51,174 bases of DNA from Acaryochloris sp. CRU_2_0 (lineage in GTDB: Bacteria > Cyanobacteriota > Cyanobacteriia > Thermosynechococcales > Thermosynechococcaceae). Under the pieces are notes generated by a model. It ran no database searches, was not told where the DNA came from, and worked only from the letters and a program-made list of their open reading frames with translations. Position numbers and translations under genes: made by a program. The DNA lies in contig JAAUOM010000017.1 of the NCBI GenBank assembly GCA_012034865.1, forward strand, positions 1-51,174. The letters are read 5' to 3'. Numbering within the stretch: the first letter of the stretch is position 1; every line of letters starts with the position of its first letter. Below, piece after piece: positions 28,578 through 40,600 of the stretch.

Positions 28578-29546
28578 AACGTGAGTTCTGGTTAAGCTTC
28601 GGGCAGCAAATACTCATCAAGCGAGAGCGCAGGCTTTTTCGGCTGGTGAGAGTAGGCAATCAAGCCACAACCAACATTGACCAAAAAGTTGATAGGACTG
28701 CGATGGCGCGCATGCTCAATCTGCGAGATGTTCTTGAGCGGGTCAATAATCGTCTCAACTATCGCAAGCGTGCGAGTCAAAAGCTTGTCCATCAGAGGCA
28801 TCAGCTTGTTTTTCATGTTTTTGCGAGGCTTGACGATTAATTGAATGCCCATCTGTTTCAAGAGGGTTTCAAAGAGCTTCTGAGAGACATAGCCGCGATC
28901 TGCAACCCCTTTGCCAAAGACATCTTCTAGTAACTTGGGTACAGATTTGCGATCATCGGTGTTGCCAGGGGTGAGGGTCATATTGAGCAATTCGCCTTGT
29001 TCATTGATGAGCAGATGGAGCTTGAAGCCATAGAAGCAGCCAGTCGAGGTCTTCCCTCGCTTTGCAAAGCCCTTAAAGACTTTGTGCGATGCAATGCGTC
29101 GGTTATGACACACGGCAAGTTTTGTTGTATCCATCACAGAGACACCTGTACAAGCGCCAAAACAATGATGCAGATAGACACTCAAGGGCATTAACAACGT
29201 AGGAACCTAATCGACAAACCGCGAATAGCTCAAGAGCGTTGGAAAGGCATCAGACCAATAGCGACAAACCTGTTTTTCGTAAAAGGCTTTGAAGGTGCGA
29301 TAAGCCGATTGATGGAAAGCGATTTGAATCGTCATCATTTCGCTGAGGCTCATCTGTGATGACTGATGGCGGCGCTTATGGCCATCGTTGAGCAACTGAC
29401 ACTGCCATAGGGGTTCAAAAACCTTGCAAAAATCATCCACAGAGCAGAAAAGTTCTTCTAGACTGAGCATAGGACTAACCTGGAGTGTTGGGTTTAGCTG
29501 ACTTTCAGCCTACAGGTTAGTCCTTGTCTTATCCAGAACTCACGTT
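28578..29546 (-). mobile_element. IS982-family insertion sequence
   Basis: Terminal inverted repeats AACGTGAGTTCTGG (28578-28591) and its exact complement (29533-29546) bound a 969-bp element; with one mismatch the match extends to 19 bp. Flanking bases (CAGTACAA left, AAATAACC right) show no target duplication. Left lies an IS701 tail and right a different relic, which suggests an IS982-associated deletion or recombination rather than simple insertion. Confidence 0.9.
28592..29470 (-). pseudogene. IS982-family transposase with in-frame amber stop
   Basis: The N-terminal part (29470-29207) runs MLSLEELFCSVDDFCKVFEPL to SYSRFVD and meets TAG at 29207-29209. The same frame then continues [42 protein letters not shown] to LLPEA at 28592. 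The DDE residues are in the second part ([44 protein letters not shown]). Both halves share the same frame, so a base substitution, not an indel, broke the gene. It is otherwise full length, about 291 codons. Read-through could still make product. Confidence 0.9.
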
Positions 29547-29575
29547 AAATAACCTTCCAAGGTGTGAGTTAACGT

Positions 29576-31824
<2,249 letters not shown>

Positions 31825-31878
31825 CTAATAAATCTCACGATCTTGAAAATCACTCTGGTAAGGGCGATTGCCCAATGT

Positions 31879-32202
31879 CTACCATCGCGGTGCGTACATG
31901 ATCACTAGCACACCTAGAAAGGCAATCCAGCCTCCTAACAAGTCGTATCGATCAGGTGCAATCCGATCCACAAGCCAGCCCCAGAGAATCGACAGAACCA
32001 CAAAAACGCCGCCATAAGCAGCGTAGGCACGCCCAAAATTAGCAGGTTGCAGCGTTGGTATCACACCATAGATGGCTAGAAACACGACTCCAGCTACCCC
32101 TAACCAAGGACTTTTCCCCTCCCGTAGCCACAACCAGAATAAATAACCACCGCCAATTTCACATAGACCAGCCAGGACAAAAAACAATAGGGATTTCAGC
32201 AT
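31879..32202 (-). CDS. YnfA/UPF0060 family small membrane protein
   Basis: The 107-aa protein has four predicted membrane helices, in the order [62 protein letters not shown] and [32 protein letters not shown] and [16 protein letters not shown] are characteristic of YnfA, a family with distant similarity to small multidrug transporters. Function is not established. It lies upstream of ligA in the same direction. Confidence 0.9.
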   Translation of the reverse strand: MLKSLLFFVLAGLCEIGGGYLFWLWLREGKSPWLGVAGVVFLAIYGVIPTLQPANFGRAYAAYGGVFVVLSILWGWLVDRIAPDRYDLLGGWIAFLGVLVIMYAPRW

Positions 32203-32340
32203 TACTTATTTCTTGAGGGGATCGCCAAGTATCGTCGATTCTTGGATCATGCGTCGCCTCACTTTCTTCGCCAGTGGGAATGCAAATAGCTCTGTTCAAC
32301 GAGATCACCAATAATGTAACATCTCTTAAAGCTCCCTGCT

Positions 32341-32929
32341 TAAGCTCGACTTTAGCCATTTAGGCTGCGTAGCGCAGCTTTGTAGAAGAAAGGGGTGAGA
32401 CGAACAACGTTCACTCTCACCCCTCAAAAACTGTGTTTACTATATCAGACCCTCTTGCGGCGATCTTGTGCTGCTTCTATGGCCTATTTTCTCCTCGAAC
32501 TTGGCAACACGCTCAAGTTCTTATCGTGGGAGCTATTCTCTGTCCAGGGAAGCGTACAGTGAGTGCAGTGTTACGCGTAATGGGTTTATCGAGGGAGCGC
32601 TCATTTGGCAAGTATCATCGCGTCCTTAGTCGAGCGGTCTGGTCAAGTCGGAAAGTATCACGACGCCTCCTAGTGCATCTGATTGGGACTTTTGTGCCGT
32701 CTGGGATTTTGGTGATGGGGATTGACGATACGGTTGAACGTCGTAAAGGCTGACCTTCCCCTACCCACGTTCGTGGACGCTTTGGCAACCGTTCGGCGCG
32801 CGCTGTGGGCGAATCGACTTTTTGAAAGGTCTGCTCAAAAAGACACGTCTCAAAAAGTCCCGCCAGAATTGATCCAAATCTGGAGCGACCTACTCTGCTA
32901 CGCAGCCTAAATGGCTAAAGTCGAGCTTA
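32341..32929 (+). mobile_element. Internally deleted IS701-family element (copy B)
   Basis: The 589-bp element is bounded by perfect 33-bp inverted repeats (32341-32373 and 32897-32929, starting TAAGCTCGACTTTAGCC). It contains only the first and last parts of a transposase gene joined near 32750. With both ends intact it could be moved by a full copy elsewhere, a MITE-like state. The ends match copy A at 28159 except one base. Its orientation is opposite to copy A. Confidence 0.9.
32433..32910 (+). pseudogene. IS701-family transposase remnant, central part deleted
   Basis: Codons from 32433 encode MFTISDPLAAILCCFYGLFSPR... to GIDDTVERRKG, including the first catalytic Asp region (MGIDDTVE). 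The sequence then jumps to PTFVDALATVRRALWANRLFER...LLCYAA, the C-terminus. The join at about 32750 is out of frame and produces TGA at 32751-32753. The DDE core and the Glu motif are gone. Confidence 0.88.
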
Positions 32930-33139
32930 GAGGTTGTATGAAAACTCAAAAGGGAAATGGTGTTACTCAACTGATTTTGCCTTTCCTTTGCGGGGCTTGT
33001 CAGAAATATTATCTGCTCTGTTAGCTAACCTGCTGAATGTGGTCTTGAGTCAGTGGTTCAAGCTGCATGAAGCCAATTCCAGAGCTGGGCTACTGGAGCG
33101 GTGGGAGATCGCGCAGGTTGAATCTCAACTCCAAGCAGG

Positions 33140-36100
33140 CTAAACAGTTGGCAGTGTTTTGCTTTCAATAATGCCCTCTGCTTGGTTAACCAGAGATCGC
33201 AACTGGGTCAGGGTTGTCTCGTCTACCTGTTGCCAGAGTCCCCGCTGATGGGCTTCCAGGAGCCGTTCAGCCATATCCCGCAAGACCCAGGGGTTTTTGG
33301 TCTGGATAAAGTCTTGTACATTGGGGTCAAACAGGTAAGACGTGGCTATCCCTTGATACATGTGGTCAGCAACGCAATGGGTCGTGGCATCGTAGGCAAA
33401 TAGATAATCAAGGGTCGCGGCCATCTCAAAGGCTCCTTTGTAGCCGTGGCGCATCACCCCCGCAATCCATTTGGGATTGATCACTCGCGATCGATAGACG
33501 CGGGTTATTTCTTCTGACAGTCTACGCACCTTAGGATGCGTGGGGATGGAATGATCGCCAAAGTATAATTCTGGGTTTTGGCCTTGAACCGCCCGTACAG
33601 CGGTTGCTAAGCCGCCTTGGAACTGGTAGTAGTCATCAGAATCCAACAGATCATGTTCACGGTTATCTTGATTGTGAAGGACGATCTGCATTTGCCGCAG
33701 CCGTTGGCTGAAGGCTTCTGGCGCAAACTCTTCTGGCTGTTCAGGGGCAGTTATGGAGGCGGCAGTGTAGGCGTAGCTGCTCCAGTTCATATAAGCACGA
33801 GCCAAGTCCTGATCATCCGTCCAGTTTTGGGACTCGATTAAGCCCTGGAGACCTGCGCCATAGGCTCCCGGTTTAGAGCCAAAGATGCGGTAGCGCGATC
33901 GCACCTCAGCCACCTCTGCTGGTACTCCTTGATCGCACCAATAGTCTTGGTCAGCTTGAACGTAAGTTGCGAGTGGGTTGTGCTCAGGTGGCTCGTCTAG
34001 ATTGGCGACGGCCTGCACGGCTCGATCAAATAAATCGATCAAATTGGCAAAAGCATCCCGGAAGAACCCTGAGATTCGCAAGGTTACATCCACGCGCGGT
34101 CGGCCTAAGATCGATATCGGCAAGATCTCAAAATCAATAACCCGTCGAGACAGCCCTTCCCAAATCGGTTGTACACCTAATAACGCTAAGGCTTGAGCCA
34201 GATCCTCTCCCCCGGTACGCATGGCTGCTGTTCCCCACATTGATAGTCCCAAGGTGCGCGGATAGTCCCCATGTTCTTGGGCATAGCGTTCAATCAGGAC
34301 TTCAGCAGCTTTGCGCCCCATATCCCAGGCAGTTTCCGTCGGCAAGGCTCGAATATCCACGGAATAGAAATTTCGTCCCGTCGGTAATACGTCAGGACGT
34401 CCACGGGTGGGGGCACCGGATGCGCCGCTGGGAACATAGCGTCCATCTAAGCCCCGCAGTAAATGGGTGATTTCTTGAGCGGTTTGGTACAGACGCGGCA
34501 GTAAACTCTCACGGATCCAGCCCAGTTCCAATTGCAGATCCTCTGGATAAAAGGATAGATCCAGGGGCGCAGGATTCAGCAACTTTTCCACCAGATCTGC
34601 CGCTGCTGTTTCCAACAGGGCAATTGCATCACCCAGGATGTGGGGGTTGGCGCTGACTTGTTGGGCTAGGGCTAATTTTTGAGCTGTGCTCAGAGGTTGG
34701 GCTGGATCAGCTGTCAGGGGATCCAGCGTTAATCCCCAACTCTGGGCTAAGGTGCGGGTTAAGCCGAGGTGATCGGGGCTGGGTTGACGGGCTAAGGCTA
34801 CGACTAAATCGCACAATTGGTCTGGGGGAGGACAGGAGCCAAAAATATGGAGACCATCGCGAATTTGCGCTTCTTTGAGTTCGCACAGATAGCCATCCGC
34901 TTGGGCTAGGAAGGGGGTTAAACTCGTTTGCAGATCTGAGTTAGGGGTGAGGGTCAACCCCAGATCTTGATCGAGGTGTTCCGTGTGGAGGAGAGCGAGG
35001 ATGCGATCGCCAATTACAGGCAGTCGAGTTGGATCCAAACTTTGGGCTTCGTAATACTCATCAATCAGGGCTTCCAGCTTTTGCAAGGGACCGTAAAGCT
35101 CCGCCCGCGTCAGGGGTGGCGTCAGGTGATCGACAATCACGGCCTGGGTACGGCGTTTGGCCTGGGCTCCTTCACCCGGATCATTGACAATAAAAGGATA
35201 CAGATGGGGCAGGGAACCCAGGACCACTTCCGGGTAGCAAGTTGCAGACAGCGCCACGCTCTTGCCGGGAAGCCACTCTAGGTTGCCATGTTTACCCATA
35301 TGGATGATGGCATCGGCTTGAAAGTGATGCCGTAACCACCAGTAAAACGCTAAATAGGCATGAGGCGGTTCTAAATCAGGGGCATGATAGTTGAGACTCG
35401 GATCGCGGTCATACCCCCGACTGGGCTGAATCCCCACAAACACATTGCCCAATTGCAGGCCAGAAATCCCAAAGTCCCCAGTGGGTTCACCCCAGCGATC
35501 GCATAATTCCTGCCGAACCACCTCTGGCAGTTTCACCCACTCGGCTTCATACTCCGCCAAGGACAGGGTTTGATAAACGGGTCTCAGAGACCATCCTTCT
35601 GGATCATTGGTAACCCCCGTGGTCAGCCACTCTATGAGTTGATCGCCATCCGTCGGTAAGTCTGTAAGGGTGTAGCCTGCGGTCTGCATGGCTTGTAAAA
35701 TGGCGACGCAACTGGCGGGGGTATCTAAACCCACCCCATTGGCTAAACGCCCATCGCGGTTGGGATAGTTGGCCAAAATCAGGGCGATGCGCCTTTTAGG
35801 GAGAGGACAACGCCGTAGTTTCACCCAGTTGGCGGCTAATTCTGCGACGAATTGGATGCGATCCGGCAAGGGTTGATAGCTGACTACCTCCGTTTGCAGT
35901 TGGGCATCGTAGGTTTGCACCGCCTTGAAGGAAACCGCCCGACTGATCAGCCGACCATCCACCTCCGGTAGGGCTACATTCATGGCCATATCGCGGGGGG
36001 CTAAACCTTGCCGTTGGGTTTGCCAGCGCTCAAGGGAGCCGCCACTGCAAATCACTTGCAAGACGGGTACATCCAACTGTTGCCATAGCTTGAGGTTTAG

Positions 36101-36919
36101 GGTTTCCGCCCCTAATTTCGCTAGGGAGAAACTGGTGGTATTGAGCAAGAGATCCATCCCCGGTTGCTCCGGTGGCTGTAAAAGCTGGACCAATTCTGCT
36201 TGCACCTCTGGATCTTGCAGGGATTGCACGTAGATAGGGATTGGGTTGAGGTGATGGGTGGTTAGAGAGTGGCATAGGGCTGCGATCGCAGCCACATTAC
36301 CTGCTAGATAGTGGGCTCGATAGAACAGCAGACCCACACGAGGTAAATCTGTTTCAGGTAGGGCATCAGGGAGCGAGAAATAGCCCATGCGCGGCACTGA
36401 CTGAGGTGGTGCCGGAGGTAAAGCAGCATGCAAGTGATGATAGGCCACAAACCGCAATGCCTGCACACCATTCTGGATGCCTCCTTCTGTAAAATATTGC
36501 CAGAATTGATGCACCGCCCCTAGGCTCACGGTGGAATGACTCACCAAATCGGGATCCGGGCGATCATCACCGGGCAACACATACAGGGTTGCCCCCGTTT
36601 GAGCGACAATGTCCTTGACAACTTCCAAACCATAGGGCCAATAGGCTCGTCCCCCCAATAGGCGCAGGATCACGACTTGAGCATAGCTGAGTACAGTCTC
36701 CCCGTAGTGATCAATACTCAATTGCTGTTGCAGTTGCAAAAGATTTGCCACCCGAACCGCCGGGATATCTGGCCATAAAGAGACGGCTTGGGCCAAAACC
36801 TGAATATCTGTATCCGCCGCCGTGAGTAAGACAATGGGGGCCGGGGCTTGCTCAATCAAGATCACGCCCTCAGGGGTGCTGGGGTCCCAACCTCCAGGCA
36901 TTGCCGCTAGACGGTGCAT
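33140..36919 (-). CDS. cobN: CobN-type cobaltochelatase large subunit (magnesium-chelatase H-like)
   Basis: CobN inserts cobalt into the corrin ring in aerobic cobalamin synthesis and is homologous to ChlH. The start MHRLAAMPGGWDPSTPEGV (36919) has a strong AGGAGGAGATC site, so the 15-codon upstream extension is rejected. It is 1259 aa and unbroken. Recognisable blocks are VQTYDAQLQTEVV, LANYPNRDGRLANGVGLDTPAS, FQADAIIHMGKHGNLEWLPGK, NDPGEGAQAKRRTQAVIVDHL, LGLSMWGTAAMRTGGEDLAQAL and GFFRDAFANLIDLFD. No cobS or cobT is adjacent; cyanobacteria often use ChlI/ChlD partners instead (inference). No B12 riboswitch is visible upstream. Confidence 0.95.
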   Translation of the reverse strand: MHRLAAMPGGWDPSTPEGVILIEQAPAPIVLLTAADTDIQVLAQAVSLWPDIPAVRVANLLQLQQQLSIDHYGETVLSYAQVVILRLLGGRAYWPYGLEVVKDIVAQTGATLYVLPGDDRPDPDLVSHSTVSLGAVHQFWQYFTEGGIQNGVQALRFVAYHHLHAALPPAPPQSVPRMGYFSLPDALPETDLPRVGLLFYRAHYLAGNVAAIAALCHSLTTHHLNPIPIYVQSLQDPEVQAELVQLLQPPEQPGMDLLLNTTSFSLAKLGAETLNLKLWQQLDVPVLQVICSGGSLERWQTQRQGLAPRDMAMNVALPEVDGRLISRAVSFKAVQTYDAQLQTEVVSYQPLPDRIQFVAELAANWVKLRRCPLPKRRIALILANYPNRDGRLANGVGLDTPASCVAILQAMQTAGYTLTDLPTDGDQLIEWLTTGVTNDPEGWSLRPVYQTLSLAEYEAEWVKLPEVVRQELCDRWGEPTGDFGISGLQLGNVFVGIQPSRGYDRDPSLNYHAPDLEPPHAYLAFYWWLRHHFQADAIIHMGKHGNLEWLPGKSVALSATCYPEVVLGSLPHLYPFIVNDPGEGAQAKRRTQAVIVDHLTPPLTRAELYGPLQKLEALIDEYYEAQSLDPTRLPVIGDRILALLHTEHLDQDLGLTLTPNSDLQTSLTPFLAQADGYLCELKEAQIRDGLHIFGSCPPPDQLCDLVVALARQPSPDHLGLTRTLAQSWGLTLDPLTADPAQPLSTAQKLALAQQVSANPHILGDAIALLETAAADLVEKLLNPAPLDLSFYPEDLQLELGWIRESLLPRLYQTAQEITHLLRGLDGRYVPSGASGAPTRGRPDVLPTGRNFYSVDIRALPTETAWDMGRKAAEVLIERYAQEHGDYPRTLGLSMWGTAAMRTGGEDLAQALALLGVQPIWEGLSRRVIDFEILPISILGRPRVDVTLRISGFFRDAFANLIDLFDRAVQAVANLDEPPEHNPLATYVQADQDYWCDQGVPAEVAEVRSRYRIFGSKPGAYGAGLQGLIESQNWTDDQDLARAYMNWSSYAYTAASITAPEQPEEFAPEAFSQRLRQMQIVLHNQDNREHDLLDSDDYYQFQGGLATAVRAVQGQNPELYFGDHSIPTHPKVRRLSEEITRVYRSRVINPKWIAGVMRHGYKGAFEMAATLDYLFAYDATTHCVADHMYQGIATSYLFDPNVQDFIQTKNPWVLRDMAERLLEAHQRGLWQQVDETTLTQLRSLVNQAEGIIESKTLPTV

Positions 36920-37273
36920 TGATCTCCTCCTGCCGAAAATGGGGTCTGACTCATTCTGACCCATTCAGGCACTCAGTCAGTCCCACAGCTTTTGCCAAGA
37001 ACCTCCCTAAAATATTGCGAATCTTTGAAAGCCTTAAAGAAATTAGTGGAACTGATCCAATCACTGCCAGTTCAGGATAGAAACAGAATAGTCCTAGGAC
37101 TTGGGCAGTCATGACCTGATCTTGATTTAGACAGGATAAGGGGTTAGGGTTGTCGTTCTCCAGGCTAATTGTGAGGAACTGTGGGCTAGGTCATATCAAG
37201 GTATCCGCTAGGTTGATGGGTTATTGCATCGGTTCACAGGGGGACGCTGGATACAAGCATAGGGGATGGGAGC
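36920..37273. other. Divergent intergenic region cobN / cikA
   Basis: About 350 bp contain the two promoters. I see no gene. No cobalamin riboswitch core (AGCCACTG-type B12 box) is found on the cobN side, and no strong hairpin is apparent. Confidence 0.55.
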
Positions 37274-39502
37274 ATGCCTGTTTCAGCACTAGAATTGTTT
37301 GAACAAACACTACCCAATCATATTTATCCACAACTGAGTTTGGCTCTGGCAAACCTGAGGGAGTTTATTCCTGGGGTGGCTAAACTCCTAAGCGAAGCGG
37401 ATCTCCTCAATGGTATGCCAGAGGTAAAGCGGTTCACCGTTCTCACGTCTAAAAGTTTTAGTGCGCTTGTGTATCAGACCTCAACTCAGGCAGCAGCGGA
37501 GACTAAGCTCACGTTTGAAGCCAAGGCGATTGCAATCTTTCTCACCGACCTTCGCCAACAATGCTGCCAACAGCCGCAATTGCAGCGCTTGATTGATCAA
37601 GCCTTAGAGCGCCAAGCCCACAAAACCAATGATGCTAAACTGCAAAGCCAGTTTACCCTCCAGATCCTAGCAGCCTTAACGCCAACCCTTGGCCAAGCCT
37701 CCCTGCCCTTGACTTACCCGCAGCAACAGGTGACTCAGGATCGCCTATTGCAGAAACTCATCACTCAAATCCACGAGAGTTTAGACCTTCCCGTAATTCT
37801 GACAACAGCAGTGGCAGCGGTGCGCGAGTTTCTGCAAGTGGATCGGTTGGTGATTTATCAGCTTTCCCCAGGGTCTGATGAGGGGGAGCAGGTCTCCAGC
37901 TCTGGTCAGGCCGCAACTGCTACGCCCATCCCTAAAGGCTCGATCACCCATGAAGCCTTAGCTGGATCTGAGGTGGCATCAGTGTTGCACTATCAAGAGC
38001 CATTTTGTGGCGTATCTTCCCAGGATTTCTTTCACAAGTATCAGCATGGCCTCACCCTGGCGATCGCAGATATTGAACCGCATTATCATCAAGCCCAGTG
38101 CTTGCGGGACTTCCTCCATTCCATTCAAGTTCGGGCACTGCTGATTACCCCTATCCTTGTCAAATCTCAACTTTGGGGTCTGTTAATTGCCCACCAATGC
38201 AATTACCCCAGACAATGGCAACCTCAGGAACAAGATCTCCTCAAACAGGTGGGCGAACACTTGGCGATCGCTATTTACCAGGCTCAACTCTGCGACCAAA
38301 TTCAACGCCAAACCCAAACCCTAGAAGATCAAGTTCAGCAACGTACCCAAGAACTCCATGCTGCCCTGATTGCTACCCAGTCTGCCCCGCAGGCCAAAAG
38401 TGATTTCCTGGCCACCATGAGCCATGAGTTACGCACACCGTTAACCTGCGTGATCGGCATGTCCGCTACCCTGCTGCGCTGGTCCCTAGGACCGTTGACG
38501 GAGAAGCAGCGCAGTTGTTTACAAACAATTCAGGACAGCGGTGAGCATTTACTGGAGCTAATCAATGACATTCTCGATTTTTCCCATGTCCAATCGGGTA
38601 AGGCCACCCTTAACTTGAGTGAGTTTTCCTTGAGCGCATTGATGCAGCAAATTATGCAAGTGATGCGGGACAAAGCGGATGCCCACGAAGTTCAGTTAAA
38701 AGCCAATCTAAAAATTCCGCCAGAGCGCGATCGCTTCATTGCGGATTTGCGTCGAGTGCAACAAATCTTGATCAGCCTCTTGGATAATGCCATTAAATTT
38801 ACACCGATGGGGGGCAAAATCACTCTGCGGGTTTGGGTAGAAACCAATACCGTTGTTTTTCAGGTCGAAGATACAGGAATTGGCATTGCTCCCAGCCAGC
38901 AACCCTACCTATTTGAGAAATTTCAACAACTCGATACGTCCTATCGCCGCACCTATGAAGGAGCAGGTTTAGGATTAGCATTAGCCCAGCAATGTGTCAC
39001 CCTCCATCAAGGCTGGATTGATGTCAGTTCCGTCGAAGGCCAAGGCTCGATTTTTACCGTGCAATTGCCCAACCAATCGACCCTCCCGACCAACGCCACA
39101 ACGCTTGGTTCTACGTCCCTATCCGGTGGCCGCATCGTCTTGATTGAAGGCAATGAAGAAGAAGCAACCCTCCTGTGCGATATACTCACCGCTGCTAATT
39201 ATCAGGTGGTCTGGATGGTTGAAGCCTCTGCTGCCATTGATCAGATCCGATTGTTACAGCCATTGGCGATCATTGTGGATGCCCAATTGCCAGCCCAAGG
39301 CTGTATGAGTTTAATTCGGCGACTGCGCGAGTTACCAAAAACAGACAACCTCAAAATTATTGTGCTTACTCCAGCAGAAATCTCTAAAGACCATCAGCGG
39401 TACTTAAGTCTTGGGGCAGATACTTATCTACCAAAATCCATTCAACCAGAAGATTTTTTGAGGAAAGTAGAAATCCTGTTAAGCTCAGCCTCTATCGTTT
39501 AA
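37274..39502 (+). CDS. cikA: CikA-type circadian input/output hybrid histidine kinase
   Basis: CikA resets the Kai clock and dephosphorylates RpaA. The kinase region is strikingly CikA-like by recall (FLATMSHELRTPLTCVIGMS, TLLRWSLGPLT, SGEHLLELINDILDFS) and the length, 742 aa, fits. The order is: N-terminal region (1-155), GAF (about 165-345), short coiled-coil, HisKA with His384, HATPase (DNAIKFTP, DTGIGIAP, GAGLGLALA), and C-terminal receiver (from about 623). The GAF holds Cys276 where bilin-binding Cys lies in phytochrome-type GAFs. The receiver keeps a phosphoacceptor-like Asp669 (IIVDAQLP), unlike the pseudo-receiver of Synechococcus elongatus CikA. It could otherwise be a CikA paralogue. 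Confidence 0.88.
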   Translation: MPVSALELFEQTLPNHIYPQLSLALANLREFIPGVAKLLSEADLLNGMPEVKRFTVLTSKSFSALVYQTSTQAAAETKLTFEAKAIAIFLTDLRQQCCQQPQLQRLIDQALERQAHKTNDAKLQSQFTLQILAALTPTLGQASLPLTYPQQQVTQDRLLQKLITQIHESLDLPVILTTAVAAVREFLQVDRLVIYQLSPGSDEGEQVSSSGQAATATPIPKGSITHEALAGSEVASVLHYQEPFCGVSSQDFFHKYQHGLTLAIADIEPHYHQAQCLRDFLHSIQVRALLITPILVKSQLWGLLIAHQCNYPRQWQPQEQDLLKQVGEHLAIAIYQAQLCDQIQRQTQTLEDQVQQRTQELHAALIATQSAPQAKSDFLATMSHELRTPLTCVIGMSATLLRWSLGPLTEKQRSCLQTIQDSGEHLLELINDILDFSHVQSGKATLNLSEFSLSALMQQIMQVMRDKADAHEVQLKANLKIPPERDRFIADLRRVQQILISLLDNAIKFTPMGGKITLRVWVETNTVVFQVEDTGIGIAPSQQPYLFEKFQQLDTSYRRTYEGAGLGLALAQQCVTLHQGWIDVSSVEGQGSIFTVQLPNQSTLPTNATTLGSTSLSGGRIVLIEGNEEEATLLCDILTAANYQVVWMVEASAAIDQIRLLQPLAIIVDAQLPAQGCMSLIRRLRELPKTDNLKIIVLTPAEISKDHQRYLSLGADTYLPKSIQPEDFLRKVEILLSSASIV

Positions 39503-39641
39503 GGATTTCTATCAGCAAACCAGCCTGTGCAGGAAAAACCAGCCCAGATCAACCTCTTATCCCAATTCTCTCAGATTCAGATTACAAATCCTTCTCCATC
39601 TTCTCCCTCTCTATCTATAGCCAAACAAAAGCAAAAAGGTT

Positions 39642-39953
39642 TTATTCTCGATCCTGACTGGTTTCTTCTGCATAAAGATGATCCCTAAATGCTTTCAGGC
39701 GCATCCGAGGGATATAAGGCCACCCTCCTTCAGCTTCTATTTCCCGCAATAACAGATAGAGACCATGTCGATTTGCGGGCAACGCCTTAATAAACAGTTC
39801 ATCCCTAATACTACGATGTAGAGATTCAAGTAATCGCAGTAATTGCAATAACTCGGTCGGATTACCTGCCGACGTTTGGGCATGAGCATTGATAAGGGTT
39901 GTGATGTCGTTTAAGTCAGCACCTGATGGGGTTGTGGGGTCACAACTGGTCAT
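39642..39953 (-). CDS. Hypothetical protein, 103 aa
   Basis: I do not recognise this gene. The protein is small, acidic and probably helical (DLNDITTLINAHAQTSAGNPTELLQLLRLLESLHRSIRDELF), ending with a charged tail (ALPANRHGLYLLLREIEAEGG...). It has no signal peptide or membrane segment. The codon pattern is even and the frame is free of rare features, so it looks like a real cyanobacterial gene. It is on its own between cikA and the DUF1003 gene. Confidence 0.65.
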   Translation of the reverse strand: MTSCDPTTPSGADLNDITTLINAHAQTSAGNPTELLQLLRLLESLHRSIRDELFIKALPANRHGLYLLLREIEAEGGWPYIPRMRLKAFRDHLYAEETSQDRE

Positions 39954-40063
39954 ATTATATATTGCCGTATATTCTTGCCCTATTATCAGCCCTAGAGAAC
40001 CCGCTTGGCCAACAGGAGCTAAATTTCTGTCCTAGGCGATCGCCTGCATCGGCTCTGCCTATT

Positions 40064-40582
40064 TTACTTCTGAAATTGTTCAACAAGAAAGGTTTCCAGT
40101 CGCTGGATGTGCTGCTGTTGTTCGATTAGTAACGTTTTGAGTTCAACCATTTCTTCGTCTAAAACTAAAGTGAGCTTGTCTTGCAACAACTCAATTTCTA
40201 GTTCTGCCTTTTGATTGACTTCATAATCATGTTTGGCATCTGCCCGGTCAATGGCAGCTTGGCGATTCTGGCTCATCATAATAATGGGGGCAGCATAGGC
40301 CGCCTGAAACGACAACATCAAATTCAGCAGAATAAAGGGATACGGGTCCCAGTGTTGAATCACTGCCACAATATTGAGAATCACCCAGAGCGCCAAAATA
40401 ATGCTTTGGATAATAATGAAGCGCCACGACCCCATGACGGCAGCGACTTGATCGGCAACACGATCGCCCAGTGATCGCATTCGTTTGGGTGGATTTTGAG
40501 CTGGTTTGCGTTCCCGTAAGCGCTGGAGAAGCTGATATTCTTCCGGGCTAACGCGTGCTCGCATGGGTCTTTGACGATTCAT
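40064..40582 (-). CDS. DUF1003 family membrane protein
   Basis: The 172-aa protein shows the DUF1003 signature. A basic N-terminus is followed by LGDRVADQVAAVMGSWRFIIIQSIILALWVILNIV, then DPYPFILLNLMLSFQAAYAAPIIMMSQNRQAAIDRADAKHDYEVNQKAELEIE. Two membrane helices (about 50-73 and 82-103) precede a cytosolic coiled-coil. The start has an AGAGGATG site upstream. Function is unknown for the family. Confidence 0.9.
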   Translation of the reverse strand: MNRQRPMRARVSPEEYQLLQRLRERKPAQNPPKRMRSLGDRVADQVAAVMGSWRFIIIQSIILALWVILNIVAVIQHWDPYPFILLNLMLSFQAAYAAPIIMMSQNRQAAIDRADAKHDYEVNQKAELEIELLQDKLTLVLDEEMVELKTLLIEQQQHIQRLETFLVEQFQK

Positions 40583-40600
40583 AGGCTACATCCTCTTGGG

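Noticed and set aside
32934..33143. 69-codon frame between the IS701 derivative and cobN
   Set aside because: Begins at the IS edge, no start signal, no recognised motif; its helical end could be a gene remnant, but not enough to call.
36920..37273. Cobalamin riboswitch before cobN
   Set aside because: The B12 box and the expected core helices were not found on the minus strand.
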